Shown: piece after piece, positions 47,923 to 56,195 of the stretch
Numbering within the stretch: position 1 is the first letter of the stretch
Layout: every line of letters begins with the position of its first letter
From: Streptomyces echinatus
Lineage (GTDB): Bacteria > Actinomycetota > Actinomycetes > Streptomycetales > Streptomycetaceae
Direction: 5' to 3'
Length of the DNA stretch: 64,000 bases
Assembly: GCF_014203595.1 (NCBI RefSeq)
Contig: NZ_JACHJK010000004.1
Coordinates: 372,001-436,000, forward strand
The notes under the pieces: model-generated
Database searches by the model: none
Told to the model about the DNA's origin: nothing
What the model saw: the letters and a program-made list of their open reading frames with translations, nothing else
Made by a program: the position numbers and the translations under genes

Positions 47923-48976
47923 GGTCACTCCTCGCTGCCTTCGCGATGCGGAAAAGGGCACAGCCGAGTACGTTGTCGCGGTCGGCCGACAGCACCGCCG
48001 CGACGCGCCCGCGGGCGGCGGGGTCCCGTTCGGCCGCGGCCAGCACGGACGCGATCTGGAACGGGGCCGCCGCGGCGCCGGCGTCTCCCCAGGACTCCTC
48101 GCCGGGCAGGGGCAGCGGGGCGTGCCCGGCGAGGCGGACCCCGGTCTGCCCGACCGCGGGGGACACGGCCCACAGATCCGCCGCGGCGACCCCGGCGCGG
48201 GCGAGAGCGCGGGAGAGGCAGTCCGTCAGCGCGGTGTCCCGCTCGCCCTCGCGGAACACCCCGAGGGTGACGCCGAGGACCTCGGCGAGCACCGGCCCGT
48301 CCGGGGGCGCGGCCGGTTCCAGCAACAGCAGGGAGCAGCCCTCGCCGAGCGCGGTCGGCCGGTCCGGGTCGCCGGCCAGGTGTTCCAGCCAGGCGCGGTC
48401 CTGGGTCAGTTCCTCCGCGCCGCCGCACAGCACCGAGCGCGCGCGGCCGGAGGAGAGCAGCCGCAGGGCGTAGCGCAGCGCGAACAGCCCTGCCGCCCTG
48501 CCGCCCGCGACGGTCGCGTTGGGGCCCTTGAGGTTGTGCCGGATGGCGCACTGCGCGGCGGAGCTGTTCATGATGGCGTTGGGGATCCGCGGCGTGTCGA
48601 TGTGGAACGGCATCGCGCGGGTGTGGGTGTCCCGGGTGATGTCCATCATGCTCCGGCTGCTGCCGGCGGTGGTGCCGAGCACGAGCGCCGCCCGCTCACC
48701 CGACGCGACCTCGCGGTGGCGGCCGGCGGCCCCGAGCAGTTCGTCGGCCGCGGCCGCGGTGAGCGCCGAGACCCGGTCCATCGACCGGGTGCCCTTGCGC
48801 CCCAGCACCTCCGCGGTGACGAAGCCCGGTACCGGCGCGACCCGCTGCCGCGGGACGGGCCACTCCTCGGGCCGGGTCACCGCGGACGTCCCCGCCGCGA
48901 CACCGGCCGCGAAGGCCCCCCGGCCGAGCCCGAAGGGCGAGACCGCGGACCAGGCGGTGATGACGGGTGCCGTCAC
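47915..48976 (-). CDS. Chain-length-factor-like KS homologue (KS-beta), pair of the 52983 KS
   Basis: 353-residue thiolase-fold protein starting [18 protein letters not shown]. Where a KS has the TACAAG nucleophile segment, this protein has [17 protein letters not shown], with alanine at the nucleophile position, so it is a non-condensing partner. It is much closer to the protein at 57901 (shared [11 protein letters not shown], IRHxLKGPNAT, CGGAEE) than to the 50849 protein. By analogy it should pair with the KS at 52983-54209, although separated from it by four genes. Confidence 0.88.
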   Translation of the reverse strand: MTAPVITAWSAVSPFGLGRGAFAAGVAAGTSAVTRPEEWPVPRQRVAPVPGFVTAEVLGRKGTRSMDRVSALTAAAADELLGAAGRHREVASGERAALVLGTTAGSSRSMMDITRDTHTRAMPFHIDTPRIPNAIMNSSAAQCAIRHNLKGPNATVAGGRAAGLFALRYALRLLSSGRARSVLCGGAEELTQDRAWLEHLAGDPDRPTALGEGCSLLLLEPAAPPDGPVLAEVLGVTLGVFREGERDTALTDCLSRALARAGVAAADLWAVSPAVGQTGVRLAGHAPLPLPGEESWGDAGAAAAPFQIASVLAAAERDPAARGRVAAVLSADRDNVLGCALFRIAKAARSDHA

Positions 48977-49980
48977 GACGCCTCACCGGGCAGGCCCTTG
49001 AGGGCGCGGTCGATCCGGTCGTCCCAGGTGACGACCCGGGCCTGGTTGCCGTTCTCCACGACGCCGTAGCCGTGAGTGATCACACCCGTGGCCACCCGGG
49101 CCAGCCGGCCGTCGCGCACCACGTAGCAGTCCATGCGCGCGGTGTAGAGCAGGTTCTTGAAGATGCTCTCGACCGTGTAGACGGTGTAGAGGTCCTCTTC
49201 GAGCAGGGCCTCGCCGAGTATCTCGATCCGGGAGTGGGTGACCGCCGGGATCCAGTTGCGCTCGGCGAGCTGCGCTCCGATGGAGATGCCGCGGGCGTCG
49301 ACGAAGCGGTGCTTGGCCTCCTCCATCTGCCGCAGATACGCCGACATGTGCATCCGGCTGAAGTAGTGCACATACGGATAGGGGATGCGGAACTTCCAGC
49401 CGTAGCCGTTGCGGCCGGCCAGGAGCCGGTCGAGCACGGGGTCCCGGTCGGCCGTGCCGCCGGAGCGCAGGTCCCCGTCGGTGGCCGGGACGGCCTCACC
49501 GGGTTCCGGGGTGCCGAGAGTGGCCACGGTGAAGCGGTCGAGCACGGCGGGGGCCGGCACCCGGCCGGGCAGCCGCCGGTCGTCCTCGTCCCGGCGCAGC
49601 ACGGCCGCCGCCGAGGCGGTGACGATCTTCTTCGGCTCGCCGTCGCGGAGCACGGTGATGGACACCTTGAACCGGAACGCGGTGTCGTCGTCGCTCGTCA
49701 CCGGCTTCACTTCGAGTACGGCCTCGTCGTCGACGAACACCCCGCCGCGCAGCCGGGCTTCCAGGTCGACGAGGTCGAAGCCCAGGCCGTAGCTCTCGTA
49801 GAGCCCGCCGACCGGCAGCCCCTGCCGCCGGAAGTGCTCGATCACCGCTTTCTCGACGAGGTAGTTGACGTGCTTGAAGCCGATGTAGGTGCCGATGTTG
49901 GCGCCCTCGTACCCGGGCGTGAGGGAGACCGTGGTGGTCTGCGTGACCACGTTCTTGACCGCGGTGTCGATGTCAGCCAT
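48973..49980 (-). CDS. Double-hotdog acyl thioesterase-like protein
   Basis: 335-residue protein made of two 4HBT-type hotdog halves. The first (about 20-150) has FKHVNYLVEKAVIEHFRRQG and GLGFDLVDLEARLRGGVFVD. The second (about 195-325) has YPYVHYFSRMHMSAYLRQMEEAKHRFVDARG and THSRIEILGEALLEEDLYTVY. Such proteins hydrolyse acyl-CoA or acyl-ACP thioesters. Here it may edit stalled chains or act as an acyl-transfer or dehydratase-like helper. It is coupled by overlaps of one and four bases to its neighbours. Confidence 0.8.
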   Translation of the reverse strand: MADIDTAVKNVVTQTTTVSLTPGYEGANIGTYIGFKHVNYLVEKAVIEHFRRQGLPVGGLYESYGLGFDLVDLEARLRGGVFVDDEAVLEVKPVTSDDDTAFRFKVSITVLRDGEPKKIVTASAAAVLRRDEDDRRLPGRVPAPAVLDRFTVATLGTPEPGEAVPATDGDLRSGGTADRDPVLDRLLAGRNGYGWKFRIPYPYVHYFSRMHMSAYLRQMEEAKHRFVDARGISIGAQLAERNWIPAVTHSRIEILGEALLEEDLYTVYTVESIFKNLLYTARMDCYVVRDGRLARVATGVITHGYGVVENGNQARVVTWDDRIDRALKGLPGEAS

Positions 49981-50852
49981 CAGATTCGCTCCACTAGCGT
50001 TGAACGGGGCCGTTCCCCGGCCGCTTCGGGGGCGGCGGAAATACGGCGCAGGAAACCACCGAGCGCGTCGGCGAACCGGGCCGGCCGCTCGGCCATCGGG
50101 AAGTGCCCGGTCTCCTCGATCGTGTGCAGGGCCGCCGCGGGCATCCGGGCGACCAGGTCCTGCGCCTCCCCGGTCACCGCGATGCGGTCCTCGGTACCGG
50201 ACACGACCAGCGCGGGCGTTCGCACCTGCGAGGTGGGCAGCCACGGCGTACGCAGGTACAGCTCGAAGAACCGCGACCAGCCGTAGGGGCCGATCGTCGT
50301 GCACAGCCGCTGCGCGAGGACGCGGTGCAGCTCCGGCTTCGAGCGCGGCCCGGCCGCCACCCGGATGCCCTCCTCCATGGTGCGGACGAACTGCTCCGGC
50401 AGGGCCGCCATGGTGTCCCAGTCGAAGTCCTCGGGCCGAGGCCGGAAGAAGGGGGAGACCAGCACCACCCCCGCGAGCCGGTGCCCGGTGCGCGCGGACG
50501 CACCGCAGACCAGGTCGAGCAGCAGCATGGCGGAGAAGGAGTGCGCCACCACGACATCGGCCGGGCCCACGGTGTCCGCGAGCTCGTCCAGCGTCTCGGC
50601 GAGCCACGAGACGGACTCCAGACGGTGCGCCCAGTCGGGCGGCCCGGTGCCGCGCCAGGGCAGTTCGGCCGTGTGGATCTCGGCTCGCCGCAGCTCCGCG
50701 TGCTGCGGCGCGAGCCCGATCAGCCGTTCCCAGACGGTGCTGCTGTCCGCCATGCCGTGCAGCAGCAGCACCCGGGGTCCGGCGCCGTCGCTGATCGTGC
50801 GCTGCCGGAGCAGCACGGGCCTGACGCCGCTGGGCGGGAATGCCGGGTTCAC
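49980..50852 (-). CDS. Alpha/beta hydrolase
   Basis: 290-residue hydrolase from the GTG at 50852. VLLLHGMADSSTVWERL is the oxyanion strand-loop, the nucleophile lies in VVVAHSFSAMLLLD (AHSFS instead of strict GxSxG), and the acid and histidine appear in SGTEDRIAVTG and EETGHFPMAERP. It shares its stop/start base with the thioesterase gene. It may act as a type II thioesterase or esterase for the acyl chain (inference). Confidence 0.88.
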   Translation of the reverse strand: MNPAFPPSGVRPVLLRQRTISDGAGPRVLLLHGMADSSTVWERLIGLAPQHAELRRAEIHTAELPWRGTGPPDWAHRLESVSWLAETLDELADTVGPADVVVAHSFSAMLLLDLVCGASARTGHRLAGVVLVSPFFRPRPEDFDWDTMAALPEQFVRTMEEGIRVAAGPRSKPELHRVLAQRLCTTIGPYGWSRFFELYLRTPWLPTSQVRTPALVVSGTEDRIAVTGEAQDLVARMPAAALHTIEETGHFPMAERPARFADALGGFLRRISAAPEAAGERPRSTLVERI

Positions 50853-51847
50853 GCGCGGCCCTCCCCGTTCCCGGTCTCCGCGCCGGCCGGTGCGGTGAGG
50901 ACGAGCCCGGCGACGGCGTCGTCGGCGTCCGTACCCGCCACCGCGTACACCGGGCCGCTGCCCCCGGCGGCGAAGTGCCCCACCGCGGCGGCGCACTGGA
51001 GGACCCCGAGCGCGCCCGAGGCCGGGCCCCAGCGGTCCTCGAGAGCGTGCCGGGGCACGCCGGGGAGGACGTCCGCCGGCGCGGGCCGCGGCGCGAGCCA
51101 GGCCCGGGGGACGCCGCCGAGCGCGGTGACGCAGCCGGCCAGGCTGCCGGTGCGGACGTAGCCGTCCAGCCCGGCCAGCACCGGAGCGTCGCGCTCGGCC
51201 GCGGCCGCCGCGGACTCCAGCACCAGCGCCGCGGCACCGTCGAACGGATGCGCGTGCCCGGTGAGGCGGCGGACGACGTCGTTGGCCGGCTCGGCGCCGA
51301 CCACCAGGACGTGCCGTGCGCGGCCGCCCGCCAGCAGGACCGTGGCCCAGTGCACCGCGTCGAGACCGGAGGTCGGGCCGTTGCACACCATCAGGTTCGG
51401 GCCGCGCAGGCCGAACCTGATCGCGATCTCGGAGGCGGTGACGTTGCTCGACAGCCGCGGCGCGTAGACCGGGCTGAGGAGCCGGGTGCCTCCGTCGGCC
51501 GCGATGGTGGTGGCGACCTCGCACACCGAGTCCAGGTTGCCGAGGTTCGAGCTGACGACGACCGCGACCGACTCGGCGGGCACCAGCAGCTCGGCGGCCA
51601 CGGTCGGGGCGCCGCCGCCGGCGGTCGTCAGCCGCGCGTCGCCGGTCATCAGCCCGGCGGCGTTCAGCGCGTCCCGTGCGGCGCAGAGCGCGAGCCGGGT
51701 CGCCTGGTCCAGATGGCGCAAGCCCTTCTTGCCGATCCGGGCCGCCGGGTCGACCGGCGCCGCACCCTCGGCGGTGCCCGTGGTGAGTTCCGTGGCGGCG
51801 GACGCGCCTGGCACGGCCAGGCCGACGCCGGTGGCGACCGCGCTCAT
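50849..51847 (-). CDS. Divergent KS-like protein without nucleophile (third CLF type)
   Basis: 332-residue thiolase-fold protein. It has IGKKGLRHLDQATRLALCAARDAL early and RFGLRGPNLMVCNGPTSGLDAVHWA in the active-site region. The nucleophilic cysteine position is occupied by proline (CNGPTSG), and the HGTGT and GHT histidine motifs are missing, so it cannot condense. It overlaps the KS at 51844 by four bases and presumably forms a heterodimer with it, distinct from the two KS/CLF pairs of the other type. Confidence 0.82.
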   Translation of the reverse strand: MSAVATGVGLAVPGASAATELTTGTAEGAAPVDPAARIGKKGLRHLDQATRLALCAARDALNAAGLMTGDARLTTAGGGAPTVAAELLVPAESVAVVVSSNLGNLDSVCEVATTIAADGGTRLLSPVYAPRLSSNVTASEIAIRFGLRGPNLMVCNGPTSGLDAVHWATVLLAGGRARHVLVVGAEPANDVVRRLTGHAHPFDGAAALVLESAAAAAERDAPVLAGLDGYVRTGSLAGCVTALGGVPRAWLAPRPAPADVLPGVPRHALEDRWGPASGALGVLQCAAAVGHFAAGGSGPVYAVAGTDADDAVAGLVLTAPAGAETGNGEGRA

Positions 51848-52986
51848 CGCCGGCCGGCCACGAGTGCGACCGCGTTGACCCCGCCGAAGCCGAAGGCGTT
51901 GACCTGCGCCAGCGCCAGGTCCGCCGGTGCGGCCGCGTCCCGTACGATCCGGAACTCCGCGGCCTCCTCGATCGGTCGGTTCAGCCCGAGCGTCGGCGGG
52001 ACCAGCCCGTCCGCCATGGCGCGCAGCGCGACGATCAGACTGTGCAGTCCGGAGGCCCCGGACGTGTGGCCGGTCATCGACTTCATTGCCGTCATCAGTG
52101 CCTTCTCCGGGGCGGGGCCGAACACCGCCCGGATGGCCCGGGCTTCGGCGGCATCGTTGGCGTGGGTTCCGGTGCCGTGCAGCATCACCAGGTCGATGTC
52201 CTCCGGCCCGGCGCCGGCCCTGCGGTGCGCCTCGCGGATCGCGGCGGCGATGCTCCCGGCATGGGGGGCGGTGGTGTGGTGGGCGTCGCAGTTGACGGCG
52301 ACACCGCGCACCCGGCCGGGGCCCGGGCGGTCCGGGTCCTCGGTGCGGCGGAGGACCACGGCCGAGGCGCCCTCGCCGAGGATCGTGCCCATCCGGTCGA
52401 GATCGAAGGGGCGCACGGTGTCCGGTGCCACCGACTGCAGCCGGTCGGCGATCCCCACCATGCTCTCGGTGACGGTGTCGACGCCGGCCACGATCACGGT
52501 CTCGGCGCCGGCGGCCAGCAGATCGGTGCCCATCGACAGCGCGTAGAGCGACGCCGAGCAGGCGTTCGAGACGGTGTGGGTCATGGTCGCGCCGAAGCGC
52601 TCCCGCAGCGCGGTGCCGAAGTGCAGCTCCCCGGCCGGGAACGGGACACCGTCCCGGGCCCACAGCTCGACCGAGCGCAGCTCCCGCAGCCCGGTGCCGA
52701 CCAGGACCGGGATGTCTCCCAGTCGCTCGTCCAGCCCGGCCTCGGCGACCGCCTGCGCGATCGCCTCGAGGAGGAAGGCGGTGGCCCGGCCCGGTACGTC
52801 ACCGGCGTCGCCGCGGTCGTCGATCTCGTACAGCCGGTCGCCGGTGTAGTACGAGCGCTCGAAGCCCCGCATCGGATGCAGGCCGGACGTGCCCGCGCAC
52901 AGGGAATCGAAGATCTCGGCCGGGGACCGGCCGATGGCGGCCACCGCGCCGGTTCCGGCGATCGGCCAGCCTGCGTGCTCGCTCAA
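51844..52986 (-). CDS. Ketosynthase (FabF-like), second lineage
   Basis: 380-residue KS starting at a TTG (52986) that overlaps the previous stop (TTGA). The catalytic cysteine is C143 in HTVSNACSASLYALSMG; the two histidines are in MLHGTGTHANDAAE and SMTGHTSGASGLHS. It ends ALAQVNAFGFGGVNAVALV. It is clearly divergent from the other two KSs of the cluster (NACSAS instead of TACAAG) and has its own CLF-like neighbour, so it may handle a different chain-length stage or priming step. Confidence 0.9.
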   Translation of the reverse strand: MSEHAGWPIAGTGAVAAIGRSPAEIFDSLCAGTSGLHPMRGFERSYYTGDRLYEIDDRGDAGDVPGRATAFLLEAIAQAVAEAGLDERLGDIPVLVGTGLRELRSVELWARDGVPFPAGELHFGTALRERFGATMTHTVSNACSASLYALSMGTDLLAAGAETVIVAGVDTVTESMVGIADRLQSVAPDTVRPFDLDRMGTILGEGASAVVLRRTEDPDRPGPGRVRGVAVNCDAHHTTAPHAGSIAAAIREAHRRAGAGPEDIDLVMLHGTGTHANDAAEARAIRAVFGPAPEKALMTAMKSMTGHTSGASGLHSLIVALRAMADGLVPPTLGLNRPIEEAAEFRIVRDAAAPADLALAQVNAFGFGGVNAVALVAGRR

Positions 52987-54209
52987 CGGGACTCCTCGTA
53001 TCGGCCCAGGACCGCGACCGCGTTGTTGCCCCCGAAGCCGAGGCCGTTGTTCTGCACGATCCGCAGGTCGGCCTCGACGGCGTGGTTGGGCACGCAGTCG
53101 ATCCGGCACTCCGGGTCCGTGCGGCTGTGGTTGATGGTCGGCGGGATGAACCGGTGGGTGATCGCCAGCGCGCAGGCGATCGCGGCCAGCGCGCTCGCCG
53201 CGCCCATGGTGTGCCCGAGCATCGACTTGACGGACACGGTGCGCGGCGGCCGGTCGCCGTAGACCTCCCGGATCGCCTGGGACTCGGTGATGTCGTTGGC
53301 CTTCGTGCCGGTGCCGTGCGCCGAGACGAGGTCGACCTCGTGCGGCTTCACGCCGGCGTTCTCCAGCGCGAGCGCCATCACCCGGGCCACGCTGGAGCGG
53401 TCCGGCGCGACCTGGTGGTAGGCGTCGCAGTTGAGGCCGTAGCCGAGCACCTCGGCGTAGATCCGCGCCCCGCGGGCGAGCGCCGACTCCAGGTCCTCCA
53501 GCACCAGTACGCCGGCGCCCTCACCGGTGAGGATGCCCTTGCGGTCGACGTCGAAGGGCCGGCAGAGGTCGGGGGCGATGGTGCCGAGCCGGTAGAACCC
53601 GGCGAAGGTCTTGCGGCACATGGCGTCCGCGCCGCCGCAGAGGGCGAAGTCGGCGTCCCCGGAGCGGACCGCGTCGTAGCCGTAGCCGATGGCGTAGTTC
53701 CCGGCGGCGCAGGCGGTGGGGATGGTCACCGCCTCCACGTCCGTGAGGCCGAGCTCCAGGGCCACGGCCGAGGACAGCCGGGCGGCCCGGAGCCGGCGCG
53801 CGACCCGGGGGTCCATGGCCGCGTGGCCGTGCGCCAACTGGGTCTCCACCAGCTCGTCGAGGTCACGCGACTCGCCGTCGGTGGTGCCGATGGAGATCAC
53901 GCCGGGCCGCTCGCGCAGCGCCCCGAGGTCGAGACCGGCGTCCGCGACGGCCATCCGCGCCGCCGACACCGAGAACCGGGTCGCGGGCCCCAGCGAGTCG
54001 ACGGGAAGGTTCCGGATCCAGGCCGCCGCGTCGAACGCGCCGAGCCCGCAGCCGGTGGAGTGCTCGAAACCGGCGGTGTCGAACACCGTGATCGGCCCCG
54101 CACCGCTGCGCCCGGCCCGCAGACCGGCGGTGAACTCCTCGACCCCGGTCCCGATACTCGACAGCACTCCCAGCCCGGTCAGGACCACCCGCCTGTCAGG
54201 TGACGCCAT
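52983..54209 (-). CDS. Ketosynthase (KS-alpha, polyene type II PKS)
   Basis: 408-residue KS from the ATG at 54209, with GAGGAG directly upstream. C167 is in [15 protein letters not shown]; histidines are in [12 protein letters not shown] and [50 protein letters not shown] is nearly identical in pattern to the KS at 58971, showing recent duplication or co-evolution. It is the second gene of the operon after ACP 1 and decarboxylatively extends malonyl-ACP. Confidence 0.95.
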   Translation of the reverse strand: MASPDRRVVLTGLGVLSSIGTGVEEFTAGLRAGRSGAGPITVFDTAGFEHSTGCGLGAFDAAAWIRNLPVDSLGPATRFSVSAARMAVADAGLDLGALRERPGVISIGTTDGESRDLDELVETQLAHGHAAMDPRVARRLRAARLSSAVALELGLTDVEAVTIPTACAAGNYAIGYGYDAVRSGDADFALCGGADAMCRKTFAGFYRLGTIAPDLCRPFDVDRKGILTGEGAGVLVLEDLESALARGARIYAEVLGYGLNCDAYHQVAPDRSSVARVMALALENAGVKPHEVDLVSAHGTGTKANDITESQAIREVYGDRPPRTVSVKSMLGHTMGAASALAAIACALAITHRFIPPTINHSRTDPECRIDCVPNHAVEADLRIVQNNGLGFGGNNAVAVLGRYEESR

Positions 54210-54234
54210 CAGCTCCTCATTCCCTGTGCGGGGA

Positions 54235-54489
54235 CTACTGCTTCGCCCAGCCCGCGGTTTCGGCGACCACGTCGTAGACACCGCGGAGATTCGTCATCCG
54301 GGCGAGTTCGGCCTGGTCGATGACCACTCCGAACTCGCGCTCCAGCGAACCCAGGATCTCGATGGCGCGCAGCGAGTCGGCGCCGTACTCCTCATTGAAC
54401 AGGCCCTCGTCCGTGACCTCGTCCTCTTCGAGCTCAAGGATTTCGCAGACGATTTCTTTAATCTTGGCGAAATTCCCGTCGGTGGTCAT
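54235..54489 (-). CDS. Acyl carrier protein (operon ACP 1)
   Basis: 84-residue ACP, first gene of the 14-gene PKS operon. The attachment serine is S39 in EEYGADSLRAIEIL; helix regions are strongly acidic (LELEEDEVTDEG). The ATG at 54489 is preferred over an upstream in-frame ATG at 54555 because the intervening part is not ACP-like. Its promoter region holds box B about 96 bp upstream. Confidence 0.94.
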   Translation of the reverse strand: MTTDGNFAKIKEIVCEILELEEDEVTDEGLFNEEYGADSLRAIEILGSLEREFGVVIDQAELARMTNLRGVYDVVAETAGWAKQ

Positions 54490-54584
54490 TGTCACGGTGG
54501 TGGCCTCTTTCTCCGGCAAGCGAGTCGAGCATCGGTTCAGTGGTTCAGATCTCATGCGTACGGGCGCTGTCCCGCAAGGTTGTG

Positions 54585-54608
54585 GACGGCACGGGACGGA
54601 ACGAGACA
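54585..54608 (-). promoter_or_regulatory. Cluster regulatory box B, upstream of the PKS operon
   Basis: Read on the minus strand the box begins TGTCTCGTTCCGTCCCGT and ends GCCGTC, with three GTC triplets at exact 10-bp steps. The first 18 bases are identical to box C. It is followed by CTTGCGGGACA, like a -35 region. It lies 96 bp upstream of the ACP ATG at 54489, in the gap shared with the rightward hydroxylase gene. Confidence 0.75.
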
Positions 54609-54712
54609 GCCGTTCCTCGTATCCCGCCCGAGCGGCCGTGGGCTAGTGTGATCGACGGGATATGAAGGGGAGTTGTGCCGTAACTGCGAGGCGACGGGGG
54701 AAACAAGTCGCG

Positions 54713-55471
54713 ATGACTGATGAATACGAGCGCCGGAAGGCCATACGTCAGCAAAAGGCAAGGGAATGGCAACTCGGTGAACCGTTGCCGGTCATCGCCT
54801 ACACGGAGGAGGAGGACGCCCTCTGGGAGACGGTCACCGCCAAACTGAGTTCTCTGCACCAGGAAGTGGCGTGCGCGAACTACCGGCGGGCCGCCGAAGC
54901 GGTCGTCCTGGAACGGCGGCGGGTACCGCAACTGGCCGAGATCTCCCCGGTGCTGACCGAGCTCACCGGTTTTCATCTGCGGCCCGCCGAGGGCACCGTC
55001 CCCGCCAAGCGGTTCCTCGGCACGTTCGCGGACAGCGGGTTCCACGCCACGCAGTACCTGCGGCGGCCCGAATCGCCCTACCACTCCCCGGAACCGGACG
55101 TCCTGCACGAACTGATCGGCCACGCAGTGATGCTGGGCGACCCGGTCTTCGCGGACCTGTACCGGAGCTTCGGTGAGGCCGCCCGGCGGGTGTCCGCACC
55201 CGATGCCATGCGGGACCTGGTCCACGTCTTCTGGTTCGCCATGGAGACCGGTGTCGTGTACGAGGACGGCCGCCCCCGGGTCTGCGGCGCGGCCCTGCTG
55301 TCCTCGGTCGCGGAGATGGAGTCGCTGGACAAGGTGGAGCTGCGGGCGTTCGACACCGCCGACATCGTGGCGCAGGACTTCGACGACACGGACTGCATGC
55401 CGGTGCTTTTCGCCGCCGAATCGGTCGGCCACCTGGTCGCCGAGGTGCGGCGCTTTCTGAACCGGCTGTGA
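54713..55471 (+). CDS. Pterin-dependent aromatic amino acid (phenylalanine) hydroxylase
   Basis: 252-residue member of the biopterin-dependent aromatic amino acid hydroxylases. The iron facial triad is visible as H132 and H137 in VLHELIGHAVML and E178 in FWFAMETGVVYE, with the usual spacing. Family neighbours include phenylalanine 4-hydroxylases and the phenylalanine 3-hydroxylases that make meta-tyrosine for peptide antibiotics (PacX type). It probably supplies a tyrosine isomer to the NRPS. GGGGGAAA precedes the ATG; an upstream in-frame start at 54662 is less likely. Confidence 0.9.
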   Translation: MTDEYERRKAIRQQKAREWQLGEPLPVIAYTEEEDALWETVTAKLSSLHQEVACANYRRAAEAVVLERRRVPQLAEISPVLTELTGFHLRPAEGTVPAKRFLGTFADSGFHATQYLRRPESPYHSPEPDVLHELIGHAVMLGDPVFADLYRSFGEAARRVSAPDAMRDLVHVFWFAMETGVVYEDGRPRVCGAALLSSVAEMESLDKVELRAFDTADIVAQDFDDTDCMPVLFAAESVGHLVAEVRRFLNRL

Positions 55472-55510
55472 CATCCCCGGCCGGCCGACATCACACCGAG
55501 AGGGACGATC

Positions 55511-56173
55511 ATGAGGATCCAGGTCAGCATCACCGAGGAACTCCAGGACTACATCGCGGACGTCTCGCTGTCCGAACCGGCGCCGCTGAGCGAGCTGCGC
55601 GAGGAGACCTCGCGGCTCGACGAGCGCAATATGCAGATCTCGCCGGAGCAGGGCCAGTTCCTGTCCGTGCTGCTCCGGGCCATCGGCGCGAAGCGGACCC
55701 TGGAGGTCGGGGTCTTCACCGGCTACAGCCTGCTCCGCACGGCGCTGACCCTGCCCGCCGACGGCCGCGTCACGGCCTGCGACATCAGCGAGGAGTGGGC
55801 GAAGACCGCGCTCGGGCACTGCGAGCGGGCGGGGGTCGCGGACAAGGTGGACCTCCGCGTCGGCGACGCCCGGAAGAGCCTGGCCGCCCTCGTCGAGGAG
55901 GAGGGCGCGGCCGGCGGCTACGACTTCGTGTTCCTGGACGCGGACAAGGAAGGCTACGAGACCTACTACGAGTACGGTCTGACCCTGCTGCGGCCGGGCG
56001 GCCTGCTGGCCGCCGACAACGTGCTGTGGTCCGGGCTGGTCATCGACGAGTCGGTCCAGGACGACGAGACCCGGGCGCTGCGCGCCTTCAACGCCAAGCT
56101 GCGCGAGGACGACCGGGTCGACCTGTGCATGCTGCCGTTCGCCGACGGCCTGACACTCGCCGTGAAGCGCTGA
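55511..56173 (+). CDS. Class I SAM-dependent O-methyltransferase (caffeoyl-CoA OMT type)
   Basis: 220-residue methyltransferase. [20 protein letters not shown] is the SAM loop, [14 protein letters not shown] the adenosine strand, and [16 protein letters not shown] with AADNVLWSG contain the acidic metal ligands of the catechol/caffeoyl-CoA OMT family. It follows the aromatic hydroxylase gene by 39 bp in one operon, so a hydroxylated aromatic ring is a likely acceptor, either the tyrosine-type residue or the polyketide aryl group (inference). Confidence 0.92.
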   Translation: MRIQVSITEELQDYIADVSLSEPAPLSELREETSRLDERNMQISPEQGQFLSVLLRAIGAKRTLEVGVFTGYSLLRTALTLPADGRVTACDISEEWAKTALGHCERAGVADKVDLRVGDARKSLAALVEEEGAAGGYDFVFLDADKEGYETYYEYGLTLLRPGGLLAADNVLWSGLVIDESVQDDETRALRAFNAKLREDDRVDLCMLPFADGLTLAVKR

Positions 56174-56195
56174 CCTCCCCGCGCGCCTTCCGGCC

